From IMG/VR virus record IMGVR_UViG_3300028027_000047, positions 52,221 to 116,220 of that record: a DNA stretch of 64,000 nt; one strand, 5' to 3'. Made by a program: the position numbers and the translations under genes. Positions 24,828 through 33,317 of the stretch are shown here, in pieces. Origin of the DNA: a virus. How positions within the stretch are numbered: the first letter of the stretch is position 1; each line of letters begins with the position of its first letter. The notes below the pieces were generated by a model, which was not told the origin of the DNA, searched no databases, and was given only the letters and a program-made list of their open reading frames with translations.

Positions 24828-25946
24828 ATGAATAAAAAACTAATATCTGCGTTAATCGCACTCACACTATCAGTACCTACAACCGCTCATGCAGCGGGAC
24901 TACAGAATCGTACAGATTCGAAGCCAGCAGTTGCTATTCTTGATACAGCAATTGACACATCCCTACCAGCATTTCAAGGAAAAATTATTCAAGAGGTATG
25001 TATCCTAGAATGGACAACATGCCCTAACGGTGCATCATTCATGGAAGGACCTGGGGCGGCATCAATGCCAGCAGGCCTTATATCAAAAAATGGATTCGAT
25101 CACGGAACATATATGACATCGGTATTTGTTGCAACCAACCCAAATGTAAATATTGTTTTTATTAAAATTATTGGTAATACTTCAACTGGTATGCGTCAGA
25201 ATGCTGGGGAAGCTGCAGTATACAATGCTCTTAATTGGGTAAAGTCTAATGCATCAAAGTACAACATTCAAGCAGTTACTATGTCCCAGGGAATGCATAA
25301 CCTAGGTGCCCCAGGAACAAACTACTGCCCTAAAACACCAGTAACACAGCAGTCTATTAAAGATTTAATTGCTATTGGTATCCCCACTTTTTTCCCTTCA
25401 GGAAATGGAAGAGATTACCAGCGTATTGATTGGCCAGCATGCCTAGAAGAATCTATCTCAGTCGGCTACGTCGATCAACAAAACGAAATCTCATCGAACA
25501 GCAACAATGATTCAGCAATACTTGACTTTTTTGCACCAGGATTTTTTACAATTGCTGGTCCAGGCAATGTCTCAAAGAATATCGCTGGGTCTTCTTCCGC
25601 AATTCAGGTTGCAGGAGCGCAATGGATGAAGCTAAAAGCAGCAAAGCCAACATTTACATATGATCAATTGCTTACTGCTTTTCGTTCTACTGCATCTTCT
25701 ACAATTGGAAGACAAGGAACGTTTACTAAATTAATTAATATCAACGCAGCGCTTTCCTATACAGCAATAGTTGCAGCACCAGCAGGACCGACTCCTGAAG
25801 AATTAGCTGCAGCCAAGGCAGCACTACAGGCAGACGTTAACGCACAAATTGCAAAAGCGCAGGCTGAGTACGATGCAGCAGTCAAAGCAGCATCAGACAA
25901 ACTTGCAGCACTTCGAGCAGCACAGTTAGCTAGATTAAATGGATAA
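24828..25946 (+). CDS. secreted subtilisin-like serine protease
   Basis: A 372-residue S8-type protease. Signal peptide residues 1-23 (ends T-A-H-A-A). Catalytic Asp in VAILDTAID near 40, His in FDHGTYM near 88, oxyanion Asn in SGNGRD near 189, and Ser in AGSSSAIQVAG near 260. No propeptide domain is obvious. The last 50 residues form an Ala/Lys-rich helix like the tails of the proteins at 17915 and 26691. The mRNA is predicted leaderless. A phage-encoded secreted protease could process surface proteins on the host or on exported phage proteins. Confidence 0.82.
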   Translation: MNKKLISALIALTLSVPTTAHAAGLQNRTDSKPAVAILDTAIDTSLPAFQGKIIQEVCILEWTTCPNGASFMEGPGAASMPAGLISKNGFDHGTYMTSVFVATNPNVNIVFIKIIGNTSTGMRQNAGEAAVYNALNWVKSNASKYNIQAVTMSQGMHNLGAPGTNYCPKTPVTQQSIKDLIAIGIPTFFPSGNGRDYQRIDWPACLEESISVGYVDQQNEISSNSNNDSAILDFFAPGFFTIAGPGNVSKNIAGSSSAIQVAGAQWMKLKAAKPTFTYDQLLTAFRSTASSTIGRQGTFTKLININAALSYTAIVAAPAGPTPEELAAAKAALQADVNAQIAKAQAEYDAAVKAASDKLAALRAAQLARLNG

Positions 25947-26148
25947 CAAGCTAACAGTACTTGAAGAAATTATTAAAGAGATTGGTGAGGAGTTGTACCA
26001 GAAATGGTACAACGCCCTTGCTATTGAAGACAGGACTGAGGAGGCTTCAAAAGCAATGTCAGCCAACGCAGGAGAAACCGCAGTTTGGGTGATCCAAACA
26101 TTTATGAATAAATTCAATAACGCAGCGGATGAACTAAAAGGAGATTAA
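25939..26148 (+). CDS. hypothetical helical protein
   Basis: A 69-residue helical protein overlapping the protease gene by 8 nt. No family recognised. Operon position suggests co-expression with the protease and thioredoxin. Confidence 0.6.
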   Translation: MDNKLTVLEEIIKEIGEELYQKWYNALAIEDRTEEASKAMSANAGETAVWVIQTFMNKFNNAADELKGD

Positions 26149-26149
26149 G

Positions 26150-26452
26150 TTGATAGTCACAGACGAATCTTTTGATTCTGTTCTGCAGAATCACAAGTTG
26201 GTGCTTATAGATTTTTGGGCACCGTGGTGCGGACCATGCAAAAGGATATCTCCAATACTAGATGAGATATCAAATGAGCGTGGTTTATGGGTTGGAAAGT
26301 TAAATGTTGATGAGAATCCTATCAAATCAGCAGAATACTCTGTAACCTCCATACCATATATGGTACTATTTAAGTCTGGGGTCCCAGTTAAAACTATTTC
26401 TGGTGCAAAACCTAAGCACGTAATGCTTGAGGAGCTATCAGAATGGATCTAG
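26150..26452 (+). CDS. thioredoxin
   Basis: A 100-residue thioredoxin-fold protein from a TTG start with a GGAG site. Active-site W-C-G-P-C with Cys27 and Cys30, and the cis-Pro in SVTSIPYMV. Canonical length for a minimal thioredoxin. Phage thioredoxins can supply electrons to ribonucleotide reductase; a class II reductase is encoded at 58398. Confidence 0.9.
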   Translation: MIVTDESFDSVLQNHKLVLIDFWAPWCGPCKRISPILDEISNERGLWVGKLNVDENPIKSAEYSVTSIPYMVLFKSGVPVKTISGAKPKHVMLEELSEWI

Positions 26453-26643
26453 GAGATGAAGAAGGATACATCAATCACGTAGAGTTTGAAATATGGCTCA
26501 AAAATGGTTATGACAGAGGATGGATTTCTGATGTGTTTTGCAATACACACGATGGTCCTCCTATGACAGAAGAAGAAATGCAAGAATGGGATGAAGGCGG
26601 AGATCCTTGTTCATTCCAGGTGAAAGTAATAGAACTAAACTAA
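26443..26643 (+). CDS. hypothetical acidic protein
   Basis: A 66-residue acidic protein with two cysteines, overlapping the thioredoxin end by 10 nt. No family recognised; possibly a thioredoxin substrate or partner. Confidence 0.55.
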   Translation: MDLGDEEGYINHVEFEIWLKNGYDRGWISDVFCNTHDGPPMTEEEMQEWDEGGDPCSFQVKVIELN

Positions 26644-26690
26644 ATTTCTGTTCTCATCAAGAGACAGAGGAAATAAGGAGAATAAATTAA

Positions 26691-27791
26691 ATGAACTCAT
26701 TTAAGAAACTATCAATCGCTACTGCTGCAGCCCTAGCGATTATCAGCGTCCCTGTATCACCAGCATCGGCAGCACCATTAGTCGTAACGGTGGCAACAGT
26801 AACTAACGCAACCACATCTGCAGCACCAGCAACGGTGGCAGTACCATCAAGCAATGTTATTGCTTCTGGAAACACTATCGCACTTGCAGCAACAGCAGAT
26901 ACAGGAACAGTTGTTTCTTTTACTGCATCATCAACAGTTAAGTTAGTATCAGCACTAAACACAACAGATGCACCAAAGACAGTTGCTTCAGGGGTTCCAG
27001 CCCTTTCAGTAACTTCAGCAGGCGTAGCGGTTACAGTTTATGCATACACAACCACAACAGCAGTTGGAACGGTTACCATTACAAATGGTGCTTATTCAAC
27101 AATCGTATATGTTAAGGGAACAGCAGGAGCAGCGTCAAACGTTGCAGTTGCAGTCCCTGCAGCAACAGCAGTTGGAACAATTCCAACAATCACAGTTTCA
27201 GCAACAGATGTTTTTGGAAACGTAGTAGCAACAGGTGAAACAATCACCGCTACAGTAATCGGCTCAACATTTGCTGATGGCACAGTCACAAAGACCCTAG
27301 TTACTACAACAACAGCAGAAGGCGCAGCAGATACAACTTTAGTAGTTGGATCAAAGACAGCGGCACTTGCCACAGCAGTAGCAGGAACAATTCAGGTTGT
27401 TGTTACTGGTGTCACATCAGCAGCAACAGTTACTGGGCTCACAGCACCAGTTAAGGCAGCAACTGCATCATTTACAGTTTCAGATCTTAATGGAACAATC
27501 GCTAAGTTAACAGCAGATCTTGCAGCAGAAAAGGCTGGCCGTGCACTTGATGCACAGGCAGCAGCAACTGCTAAGGCAACTGCAGCATCAACTGCAGCAG
27601 CAGAACTTGCTTTAGCTAAGGCAGAAACAGCCAAGGTGTCAGCAGATGCAGCAGCAGCAAAGATTGCAGCAGATGCTTCATCAAAGGCCGCAGCAGATCT
27701 TGCTAAGGCTACATACAAGGCGGAATACAATGCACTAGCAGCTAAATGGAATAAGAAGTTTCCTAAGCTGAAGGTTGCATTAAAGAAGTAA
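26691..27791 (+). CDS. secreted Ala/Thr/Val-rich protein with coiled-coil tail
   Basis: A 366-residue protein with a clear signal peptide (about 1-28, ends P-A-S-A-A). Residues 30-260 are beta-rich, Thr/Val/Ala-rich, with repeated Ig-like blocks; residues 265-335 are an Ala-rich coiled coil; the end is basic. It resembles bacterial surface-layer or adhesin-type proteins. Codons are more uniform (GCA, ACA, GTT) than in neighbours, as in highly expressed genes or a recent transfer. It has its own AAGGAG site and ends at a strong terminator. Confidence 0.7.
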   Translation: MNSFKKLSIATAAALAIISVPVSPASAAPLVVTVATVTNATTSAAPATVAVPSSNVIASGNTIALAATADTGTVVSFTASSTVKLVSALNTTDAPKTVASGVPALSVTSAGVAVTVYAYTTTTAVGTVTITNGAYSTIVYVKGTAGAASNVAVAVPAATAVGTIPTITVSATDVFGNVVATGETITATVIGSTFADGTVTKTLVTTTTAEGAADTTLVVGSKTAALATAVAGTIQVVVTGVTSAATVTGLTAPVKAATASFTVSDLNGTIAKLTADLAAEKAGRALDAQAAATAKATAASTAAAELALAKAETAKVSADAAAAKIAADASSKAAADLAKATYKAEYNALAAKWNKKFPKLKVALKK

Positions 27792-27798
27792 TTTGAGT

Positions 27799-27828
27799 CC
27801 TGGTGGGCGAAAGCCCACCAGGGTTTTT
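27799..27828 (+). terminator. rho-independent terminator
   Basis: A perfect 10-bp stem (CCTGGTGGGC with GCCCACCAGG) closed by a GAAA tetraloop and followed by five T. The ATG of the next gene begins on the base after the T run. Confidence 0.92.
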
Positions 27829-28605
27829 ATGAAATCAATCTATTTTAATCATATTCCAAGAACTGGCGGGACAACTATATCCAGGATGCTGTACAGCTCT
27901 GGAATAGGTAACTCTAGATTAAAAGTATTTACAAAAGAGATGTCAGCCTATCAAAAAAAAGAATTTAACCATACAAATTTATCAAATAGCGATATAATAA
28001 TGGGTCATTATGGAATTGCACCATCAATAATAAATCCAGGCATAGACACAATTACATTTTTAAGAAATCCAGTTGATCAAGTAGTAAGCATGTTCTCTAA
28101 ATTATATAAAGAAAGCCAATCTCAAGAAGCAAATTCTATTGATTTTAACCTAATAAGATTAAGTAAATTCAAAGATGATCCAGTAAATTTATTTAGAGAA
28201 TGGCTCTATGATGAAAAGTCTAAACGCTATACAAATAATGGGCAAATATCTAATCTAATTAATACAAGATACCCCTATTTATACGACATAGATACAAAAG
28301 AAGTATCTGATATGGAAACAGATATAGAAGTAACCGAATCAAATGCAAAGGAAAAAATAGAATCTCTTCTTTTTATAGGGGCTACAGAGAATCTGTATGA
28401 AGGATATATAAAAGTTATAGACATCATAAATGATAGATTTAATATTAATTTACTCAAGTCCAATAAAATTGGTAAAGATAATTCAATCGGTACTACCAAC
28501 GATATATTAAGTACATTAAATAAAGAGGAAATAGATTATATTTTAGCCAAAAATAGCATAGACAACTATTACTGGGGGCTGTCAAAGCAAGATCTTGGAC
28601 AATGA
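27829..28605 (+). CDS. sulfotransferase-like protein
   Basis: A 258-residue protein with the PAPS-binding motifs of sulfotransferases: HIPRTGGTTISRML at residues 7-20 (5' phosphosulfate loop) and TFLRNPVDQVVSMFS near residue 78 (3' phosphate loop). I start at ATG 27829, right after the terminator T run; a TTG at 27793 would include the terminator. A second sulfotransferase is at 56487 on the other strand. Together with the APS kinase at 32042 this suggests PAPS-dependent sulfation. Confidence 0.72.
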   Translation: MKSIYFNHIPRTGGTTISRMLYSSGIGNSRLKVFTKEMSAYQKKEFNHTNLSNSDIIMGHYGIAPSIINPGIDTITFLRNPVDQVVSMFSKLYKESQSQEANSIDFNLIRLSKFKDDPVNLFREWLYDEKSKRYTNNGQISNLINTRYPYLYDIDTKEVSDMETDIEVTESNAKEKIESLLFIGATENLYEGYIKVIDIINDRFNINLLKSNKIGKDNSIGTTNDILSTLNKEEIDYILAKNSIDNYYWGLSKQDLGQ

Positions 28606-28635
28606 TATAATAGATATACTATAATAGGAGATGAT

Positions 28636-28836
28636 ATGGAAACTACAAAAAAGAGTTATATAAAGACATTTAGCTGGGAAGCTTTTCATTTCACAGTGCT
28701 TGCTGGAATCATTTATTTATTTACAGGCGACTGGGAATACTCGGGCATTGGGGCATTAGTTTATATTGGAATTGAATCTTTAGGGTATTTTGTACATGAA
28801 AGATTATGGGCAAGATTTGGGAATAAGCTTAAATGA
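28636..28836 (+). CDS. DUF2061-like membrane protein
   Basis: A 66-residue membrane protein with two hydrophobic segments and the family-like signature Y-I-K-T-x-S-W near the start and F-V-H-E-R-x-W near the end. The protein at 32843 is a second member. DUF2061 proteins are often encoded with sulfate-activation genes. An AGGAG site precedes the ATG. Confidence 0.65.
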   Translation: METTKKSYIKTFSWEAFHFTVLAGIIYLFTGDWEYSGIGALVYIGIESLGYFVHERLWARFGNKLK

Positions 28837-29744
28837 AATTTCCAATATTGCAAGAACAGTTCTATACTCAAGAAGAATTAGATTCAGCCAATAGTTTTAT
28901 GAAAAGCATATTAGATGCACCAACATGGAGAATGCTTAAAGAAATAACTAGAGAGCAGATTGAAACCGATATGCTTGTTCCAGTAGTTGATCACTTTTTA
29001 GCAAGAGCACAATGCTCGCTTCCAGAACATAAGGTGCCAGAAGAAATTTTAAGAAAACCAAAAGAAGAAGCAAAAAAAATTAATCCCAACGCACAGATTA
29101 GATTTGTTTCTTTTGTTAGATACTCAAATCAATTTGGCTTTCCTCAACTAGGACCACACCTAGATCCAGTATCAAAAGAACATTTCTTTTTTGATGTACA
29201 GCTAGACGGTAACGTAGATTGGCCAATAGTTGTTGCAGAAGAAGACCCAGAAGCCCCAGATAAGAAGGGCAATGTAGTGGGGTATAGTTTAAAGAACAAT
29301 GATTCTTTGTGTATTGAAATTACTAGACAAGCGCATTGGAGAACCCCAGTTAAATTTAAAGATGGGGACTTCATCGATATGATATTTATAAGCTTTGAGG
29401 ATCCCAACATTGAACCGCCAACACTTGAGTGGCAAACGGAGATCGGATTGAAGTATATGGATGACTATGAGGCAGAACTTGAATTAATATATCCAAAAAA
29501 CACTACAATAACATTTGATCAACGTGCAGAGTATGCAAAAAATAATGTTAAGCAGATGGGCAAGCTAGATCTAAATGCAGTATCTGCAGAAGAGGGTTCT
29601 GGAAAGAAGCAGGACAATGAAATAAGCTTCTTAGACAATAAAAAAGATTTTTATACATTAAAGCAAGAGGCAGAAGCAAAGAAAAAAAATGATGACCCAA
29701 GCTGTATGGTAGAAATGATGAATGAAATGAGGGAAAAAAATTAA
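28833..29744 (+). CDS. divergent 2OG/Fe(II) oxygenase-like protein (DW subfamily)
   Basis: A 303-residue protein with H-x-D in GPHLDPVSKEH, a DWPIVVAEE block and a distal His in RQAHWRTP, the order expected for a double-stranded beta-helix oxygenase. The C-terminal 100 residues are charged and helical. The gene after it (29740) and those at 31449 and 34785 share the HxD...DW...H(W/F)R pattern, so they form a subfamily. Activity is inferred. Confidence 0.62.
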   Translation: MKFPILQEQFYTQEELDSANSFMKSILDAPTWRMLKEITREQIETDMLVPVVDHFLARAQCSLPEHKVPEEILRKPKEEAKKINPNAQIRFVSFVRYSNQFGFPQLGPHLDPVSKEHFFFDVQLDGNVDWPIVVAEEDPEAPDKKGNVVGYSLKNNDSLCIEITRQAHWRTPVKFKDGDFIDMIFISFEDPNIEPPTLEWQTEIGLKYMDDYEAELELIYPKNTTITFDQRAEYAKNNVKQMGKLDLNAVSAEEGSGKKQDNEISFLDNKKDFYTLKQEAEAKKKNDDPSCMVEMMNEMREKN

Positions 29745-30459
29745 ATTCCCTTTTGTAATAAAAGACATTCTAACTGAAGAAGAGCTAAATTTGTTTAGAA
29801 ATTTCATGGATGATCTATTAAAAAACAAAAATTATATAATGCTTTCTGATATTTCTAGAGAAACAATTGAAACAAATATGAATGATTGGGTGGTCGACCA
29901 CTACCTTGGACGAATTCAATGCAGCTTGCAGGACTGGGAGATGTCTGATGAATTAAAGCAAATAATAACCAAATTTGCAAAACAATTTAATGAAAATGCT
30001 GAATTTAGATACGTTTCTTTTGTAAGATATTCAAAAGATTTTGGTTTCCCACAGTTGGGGCCACATTTAGATCCTCCAACAAAAGAACATTTCATGTTTG
30101 ATATACAGCTAAGGTCGACTTTAGACTGGCCAATAGTTGTCGCACAAGATGATGAAATAAAAGAGTATACATTAAATACAAATGACGCTCTTGTTTTAGA
30201 AATAACTAGAAATGCTCATTGGAGAAAACCACTAAGGTTTGAAGACAGTGATTATTTAGATATGCTATTTTTTAGCTATACTGACAACAGTCTAGACATA
30301 CCATCCTTAGAATGGCAGTCAGAGACTGGTTTAAAACATATGGATTCATACAATGAAGAATTGGCTACGGTTTATCCAGAGTCAGAAAAAGAAATTAGAG
30401 ATAGATATACTAACTCTATAAAAAAAGAAAACTTTATACTTCAAGGGCAGGTAAGATAA
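29740..30459 (+). CDS. divergent 2OG/Fe(II) oxygenase-like protein, probable ATT start
   Basis: A 239-residue paralogue of the preceding gene: GPHLDPPTKEH, DWPIVVAQD and NAHWRKP. Alignment with the paralogue (which begins M-K-F-P) places the start at ATT 29740, where I-K-F-P is encoded, overlapping the previous TAA in an ATTAA junction and preceded by GAGGG with 6-nt spacing. No ATG, GTG or TTG occurs in frame before a TTG at 29791, which would remove 17 conserved residues. Confidence 0.62.
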   Translation: MKFPFVIKDILTEEELNLFRNFMDDLLKNKNYIMLSDISRETIETNMNDWVVDHYLGRIQCSLQDWEMSDELKQIITKFAKQFNENAEFRYVSFVRYSKDFGFPQLGPHLDPPTKEHFMFDIQLRSTLDWPIVVAQDDEIKEYTLNTNDALVLEITRNAHWRKPLRFEDSDYLDMLFFSYTDNSLDIPSLEWQSETGLKHMDSYNEELATVYPESEKEIRDRYTNSIKKENFILQGQVR

Positions 30460-30602
30460 TGGGAAAGCATCACGATAAAATTAAGAAGGCTTTAGAGCAA
30501 AGAATTGCCGCTACCCCAAATGGGTCTGGCTACAAAAAGCCAGGATCAATGAATAAGAAAAAGACAGGGTACCGTGGCCAAACAGCCAAAGGATCTAAAT
30601 AG
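30459..30602 (+). CDS. small basic protein
   Basis: A 47-residue Lys/Gly-rich protein starting in a TAATG overlap and ending on the first base of the next GTG start. Possibly nucleic-acid or virion associated. No family recognised. Confidence 0.55.
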   Translation: MGKHHDKIKKALEQRIAATPNGSGYKKPGSMNKKKTGYRGQTAKGSK

Positions 30603-30724
30603 TGCTTGGTGATTTATGCGAATGGAACGGCTGTGGCAAAAAAGCAACAAGGATAGCAGCTAAGCCAGCAGGAATGATAATAGATATATGTGATGAATGC
30701 TGGCACGAGTATTACAGATCCTAA
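30602..30724 (+). CDS. small zinc-finger protein
   Basis: A 40-residue protein from a GTG start with C-x4-C and C-x2-C (CEWNGC and CDEC), a minimal zinc site. Coupled to the preceding gene. Confidence 0.55.
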   Translation: MLGDLCEWNGCGKKATRIAAKPAGMIIDICDECWHEYYRS

Positions 30725-30736
30725 TCAACTAAATGC

Positions 30737-30778
30737 TATAATAGTCTTATGAGCGGAATACTAGTCCCGCTTAAATAA
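30737..30778 (+). promoter_or_regulatory. promoter with leader hairpin and possible 9-residue leader peptide
   Basis: TGC-TATAAT (30737-30742) lies exactly 6 nt before an ATG (30749) that opens a 9-codon frame ending TAA at 30778. The same stretch holds an inverted repeat AGCGG/CCGCT. The next real gene has its own TAGGAG site. Confidence 0.45.
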
Positions 30779-30799
30779 ATAACCTATAGGAGTAAGAAA

Positions 30800-30946
30800 A
30801 TGACAGACGGATTGAATTTAACAGGATTTAACGAAGTAAAGCCAGCAGTACAGCACACAATCGGAGAGCAGTACGCTGCCGATCCATCAGCAGCATTCCC
30901 TGCATCAGATGTATCTAACCAGCCATCAGCACAAGGCCCAAAGTAA
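30800..30946 (+). CDS. small hypothetical protein
   Basis: A 48-residue Ala/Pro/Ser-rich protein with a good TAGGAG site. No family recognised. It heads a group of four tiny genes. Confidence 0.6.
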   Translation: MTDGLNLTGFNEVKPAVQHTIGEQYAADPSAAFPASDVSNQPSAQGPK

Positions 30947-30948
30947 AA

Positions 30949-31128
30949 ATGGATCTATTTGATAAAGAAGAAGTAACTGCTCCATCAATTGAAGCAGCTA
31001 TCGCTGAGGCTGTAAAGCCAGTAGCACCAACACCAACGCCTGCACCAGTAAAGTCTGGCGCAGAGTGCACAAGAGACACAAGAGGCGAAGCTGATTGTGC
31101 AGTAAAGAATTGTGAGAACTGCAACTAA
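30949..31128 (+). CDS. small Pro-rich, Cys-rich protein
   Basis: A 59-residue protein: acidic helix, then a Pro/Thr run (VAPTPTPAPV), then four cysteines in the last 20 residues (C-x9-C-x4-C-x2-C). It could bind metal. No family recognised. Confidence 0.55.
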   Translation: MDLFDKEEVTAPSIEAAIAEAVKPVAPTPTPAPVKSGAECTRDTRGEADCAVKNCENCN

Positions 31129-31235
31129 TGTGTTACGAATGCGGATGCGAAACATTAGGTAGCCCCAAAGGCGCTACCCCAGTCACAATTACAGATGTAT
31201 CTAGAGATGGTGAGTCGGGCTTAACCAATGAGTAA
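31128..31235 (+). CDS. micro-protein with CxxCxC
   Basis: A 35-residue protein beginning MCYECGCE. It starts on the last base of the previous stop and overlaps the next gene by 8 nt. No family recognised. Confidence 0.5.
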   Translation: MCYECGCETLGSPKGATPVTITDVSRDGESGLTNE

Positions 31236-31434
31236 TAGTTTTAAAAAAGAAGACGGTACTGGCATGGTGCCACCAGCAAATGCTGGTGCGCCTGCTGGTG
31301 CTGTTACCAGCACTAATACTCCAAAGAAGTATCCAAGACAGGGTGTAAAGATAGATACAAATAAGCACGGAATAAGAAGAGAGACAAGCTTAATTCCAAA
31401 ACCCACTAAAAAACCAAGATACAAAAAACCTTAA
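31228..31434 (+). CDS. small basic hypothetical protein
   Basis: A 68-residue protein with an Ala/Gly/Pro-rich front and a Lys/Arg-rich back half ending in PRYKKP. No family recognised; probably disordered. Confidence 0.5.
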   Translation: MSNSFKKEDGTGMVPPANAGAPAGAVTSTNTPKKYPRQGVKIDTNKHGIRRETSLIPKPTKKPRYKKP

Positions 31435-31448
31435 GAACGGAACAATCT

Positions 31449-32045
31449 GTGAAATCATTTTATGAAAAAAATGTTTTTGAAGAAGAAGATTTTAATGCTT
31501 TAAAAGAAATAGCATTCAAAGACCTGTCATCAGAAAACATATATTTTTCAGAAGCCTATAGTAGATACTATGCTATAACTGATTTTCCAGAAAATATAAA
31601 GGCAAAGATCGTTGACTTGGCGAATAAAAAATTTAATACAAAAGATTTAGACATTGTTTATACACATGCAGTAAAGTACCAAATAGTAAATGGCATAAAG
31701 CCTAGCCTTAAAAAGCATTTAGATAATTTGCCATCAACCCATGTTATTGATTTATGTGTAGAGACTACATTGCCAGATTGGGGACTTACCGTTGGTGATG
31801 ATTTTTTTCAAGACGACCCCAACTCTGCAGTATTTCTATACGGGAAAGAAGATATTCATTTTAGGCCAGACTATACTTCTGAAGATGAAAATGATTACTG
31901 CGTAATGTTTCTTATTAATTTGGCACCCCCAGGTCATTGGGGGCATAAAGCCGCAGACTCTTTAAAGTTAATGCCAGAACACTTAAGGCAAAAAATGATA
32001 GACCAGCTGACACCACACCACAGAAAGAAAGACATGAACAAATGA
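31449..32045 (+). CDS. divergent 2OG/Fe(II) oxygenase-like protein (DW subfamily)
   Basis: A 198-residue protein from a GTG start. KKHLDN gives the H-x-D, LPDWGLTV the DW block and DIHFRPD the distal His. It belongs with 28833, 29740 and 34785. It overlaps the APS kinase fusion gene by 4 nt, tying the oxygenases to the sulfate-activation gene. Confidence 0.55.
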   Translation: MKSFYEKNVFEEEDFNALKEIAFKDLSSENIYFSEAYSRYYAITDFPENIKAKIVDLANKKFNTKDLDIVYTHAVKYQIVNGIKPSLKKHLDNLPSTHVIDLCVETTLPDWGLTVGDDFFQDDPNSAVFLYGKEDIHFRPDYTSEDENDYCVMFLINLAPPGHWGHKAADSLKLMPEHLRQKMIDQLTPHHRKKDMNK

Positions 32046-32797
32046 TTATTCAAGTAATAGGACTACCAGGTTCTGGCAAAACTACATTTTCAAAAGAGCT
32101 AGCAGATAGAATTAATGCTGTGCATTTAAATGCAGATGCAGTAAGAGCAGAACTAAATAAAGATCTAGGATTTAGCCCAGAAGATAGGATTGAGCAAGCC
32201 CGTAGGATGGGTGCGCTGTCTAGGCTTCTTTCAGAGCAAGGATACCATGTAGTAGTAGATTTTGTTAATCCAACAAAAGAAACAAGGTCTTCATTCGGAA
32301 AGCCAGATAAAATTGTTTGGATGAATAGAAAGCCCGTAAGAGATTTCCCAGATACAACTGCGATGTGGGAGTACCCAGAGGGTGTTGACCTAATGTTTGA
32401 CGACAATACAGAATCAAATTTAGCTGCGAGGCTTGCGTGTGTTGACTTTCAATTACACGATTGGAGGGAGCCAACTACACTAATGCTTGGGAGATACCAG
32501 CCGTGGCATGAGGGGCACCACGCTTTATATAAAGAGGCGGGTGAACGAACAAAGCAAGTAATGCTTGGTGTAAGAAATACGTACAAGACTAGTAATAAAG
32601 ACCCACTAGATTTTGACCAAGTAATGGCATATATTGCAGAGGATCCAGTAATGGATAAAGCAATGGTAATTAAGATGCCTAACATTACGAATATAGTCTA
32701 TGGTCGTGATGTAGGATATAAGATTGAACAGGTATCTTTAGGAGCAGAAATTGAAGCTATTAGTGCTACTCAAAAACGTAAAGAGATGGGCATATAA
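32042..32797 (+). CDS. APS kinase-like domain fused to HxGH nucleotidyltransferase
   Basis: A 251-residue two-domain protein. Residues 1-140: P-loop kinase with Walker A GLPGSGKT at residues 7-14 and a following LNADAVRAELNKDLGFSPEDR segment, which is the APS-kinase (CysC) pattern, so it may make PAPS from APS. Residues 145-251: nucleotidyltransferase with GRYQPWHEGHH, similar to NMN adenylyltransferases and, more loosely, to ATP sulfurylase. If the second domain is sulfurylase-like the protein could turn sulfate into PAPS alone; otherwise the substrate is unknown. Confidence 0.72.
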   Translation: MIIQVIGLPGSGKTTFSKELADRINAVHLNADAVRAELNKDLGFSPEDRIEQARRMGALSRLLSEQGYHVVVDFVNPTKETRSSFGKPDKIVWMNRKPVRDFPDTTAMWEYPEGVDLMFDDNTESNLAARLACVDFQLHDWREPTTLMLGRYQPWHEGHHALYKEAGERTKQVMLGVRNTYKTSNKDPLDFDQVMAYIAEDPVMDKAMVIKMPNITNIVYGRDVGYKIEQVSLGAEIEAISATQKRKEMGI

Positions 32798-32842
32798 GGT
32801 GTGGGACTTTGTATCTAAGCCAAACAATATTGAGTGGCCATC

Positions 32843-33055
32843 ATGAATGTTACTAAACAAAGATCAGCATTAAAAGCAATTACATGGCGTGTAATTGGAA
32901 CAGCAGACACGTTTGTTATATCATGGGCCATAACCAAAGAGCCAGTAACAGCAGGAGCAATTGCAAGCTTTGAGGTATTTACAAAAACAATTCTTTACTA
33001 TTTTCATGAGCGTGGATGGAATAGAGTTAAGTGGGGCAGAAAAAATGATAGATAG
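32843..33055 (+). CDS. DUF2061-like membrane protein
   Basis: A 70-residue membrane protein with the same plan as the one at 28636: R-S-x-x-K-A-I-T-W-R near the start, two hydrophobic segments, and YYFHERGWNR at the end. It follows the APS kinase fusion after a 15-codon GTG frame (32799-32846) that overlaps its ATG. A GTG at 32834 would add three residues. Confidence 0.68.
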   Translation: MNVTKQRSALKAITWRVIGTADTFVISWAITKEPVTAGAIASFEVFTKTILYYFHERGWNRVKWGRKNDR

Positions 33056-33317
33056 AAACATAGATGAATTAAAAAATGAAATTGCTAACCATTTGCAAAA
33101 TACAAACTACCCCCCAGTCACCCTTGATCTCATAGACTCCTGTATTGAAGCAATCAGGCTAGCTGAAGACAAAAAGTGGGACCATTTGGTAAAGCTACCA
33201 GACTCTGTTAAATTTAATGGGGCTGAGTATGCGACAGTAAACGATATAATTGCGGGGCAAAGGCTAGAAAAATGGTTAGACGTTTCTGATCATGCACAAA
33301 CATTTGGAGCAAATTAA
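33045..33317 (+). CDS. hypothetical protein, paralogue of the one at 48647
   Basis: A 90-residue protein. The stretch HLQNTNYPPVTLDLIDSCIE, then KLPDSVKFNG and EKWLDVSD, matches block for block the protein encoded at 48647-48910 (minus). It overlaps the DUF2061 gene by 11 nt. Function unknown. Confidence 0.62.
   Translation: MIDRNIDELKNEIANHLQNTNYPPVTLDLIDSCIEAIRLAEDKKWDHLVKLPDSVKFNGAEYATVNDIIAGQRLEKWLDVSDHAQTFGAN

Noticed and set aside
26687-27730. Several antisense frames over the Ala/Thr-rich gene
   Set aside because: Same cause: uniform GCA/ACA/GTT codons avoid stops on the other strand. Only the plus-strand frame has a signal peptide and ribosome-binding site.
27793-27828. Upstream TTG start for the sulfotransferase
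   Set aside because: It would translate through a strong terminator hairpin; the ATG at 27829 begins exactly at the sulfotransferase motif.
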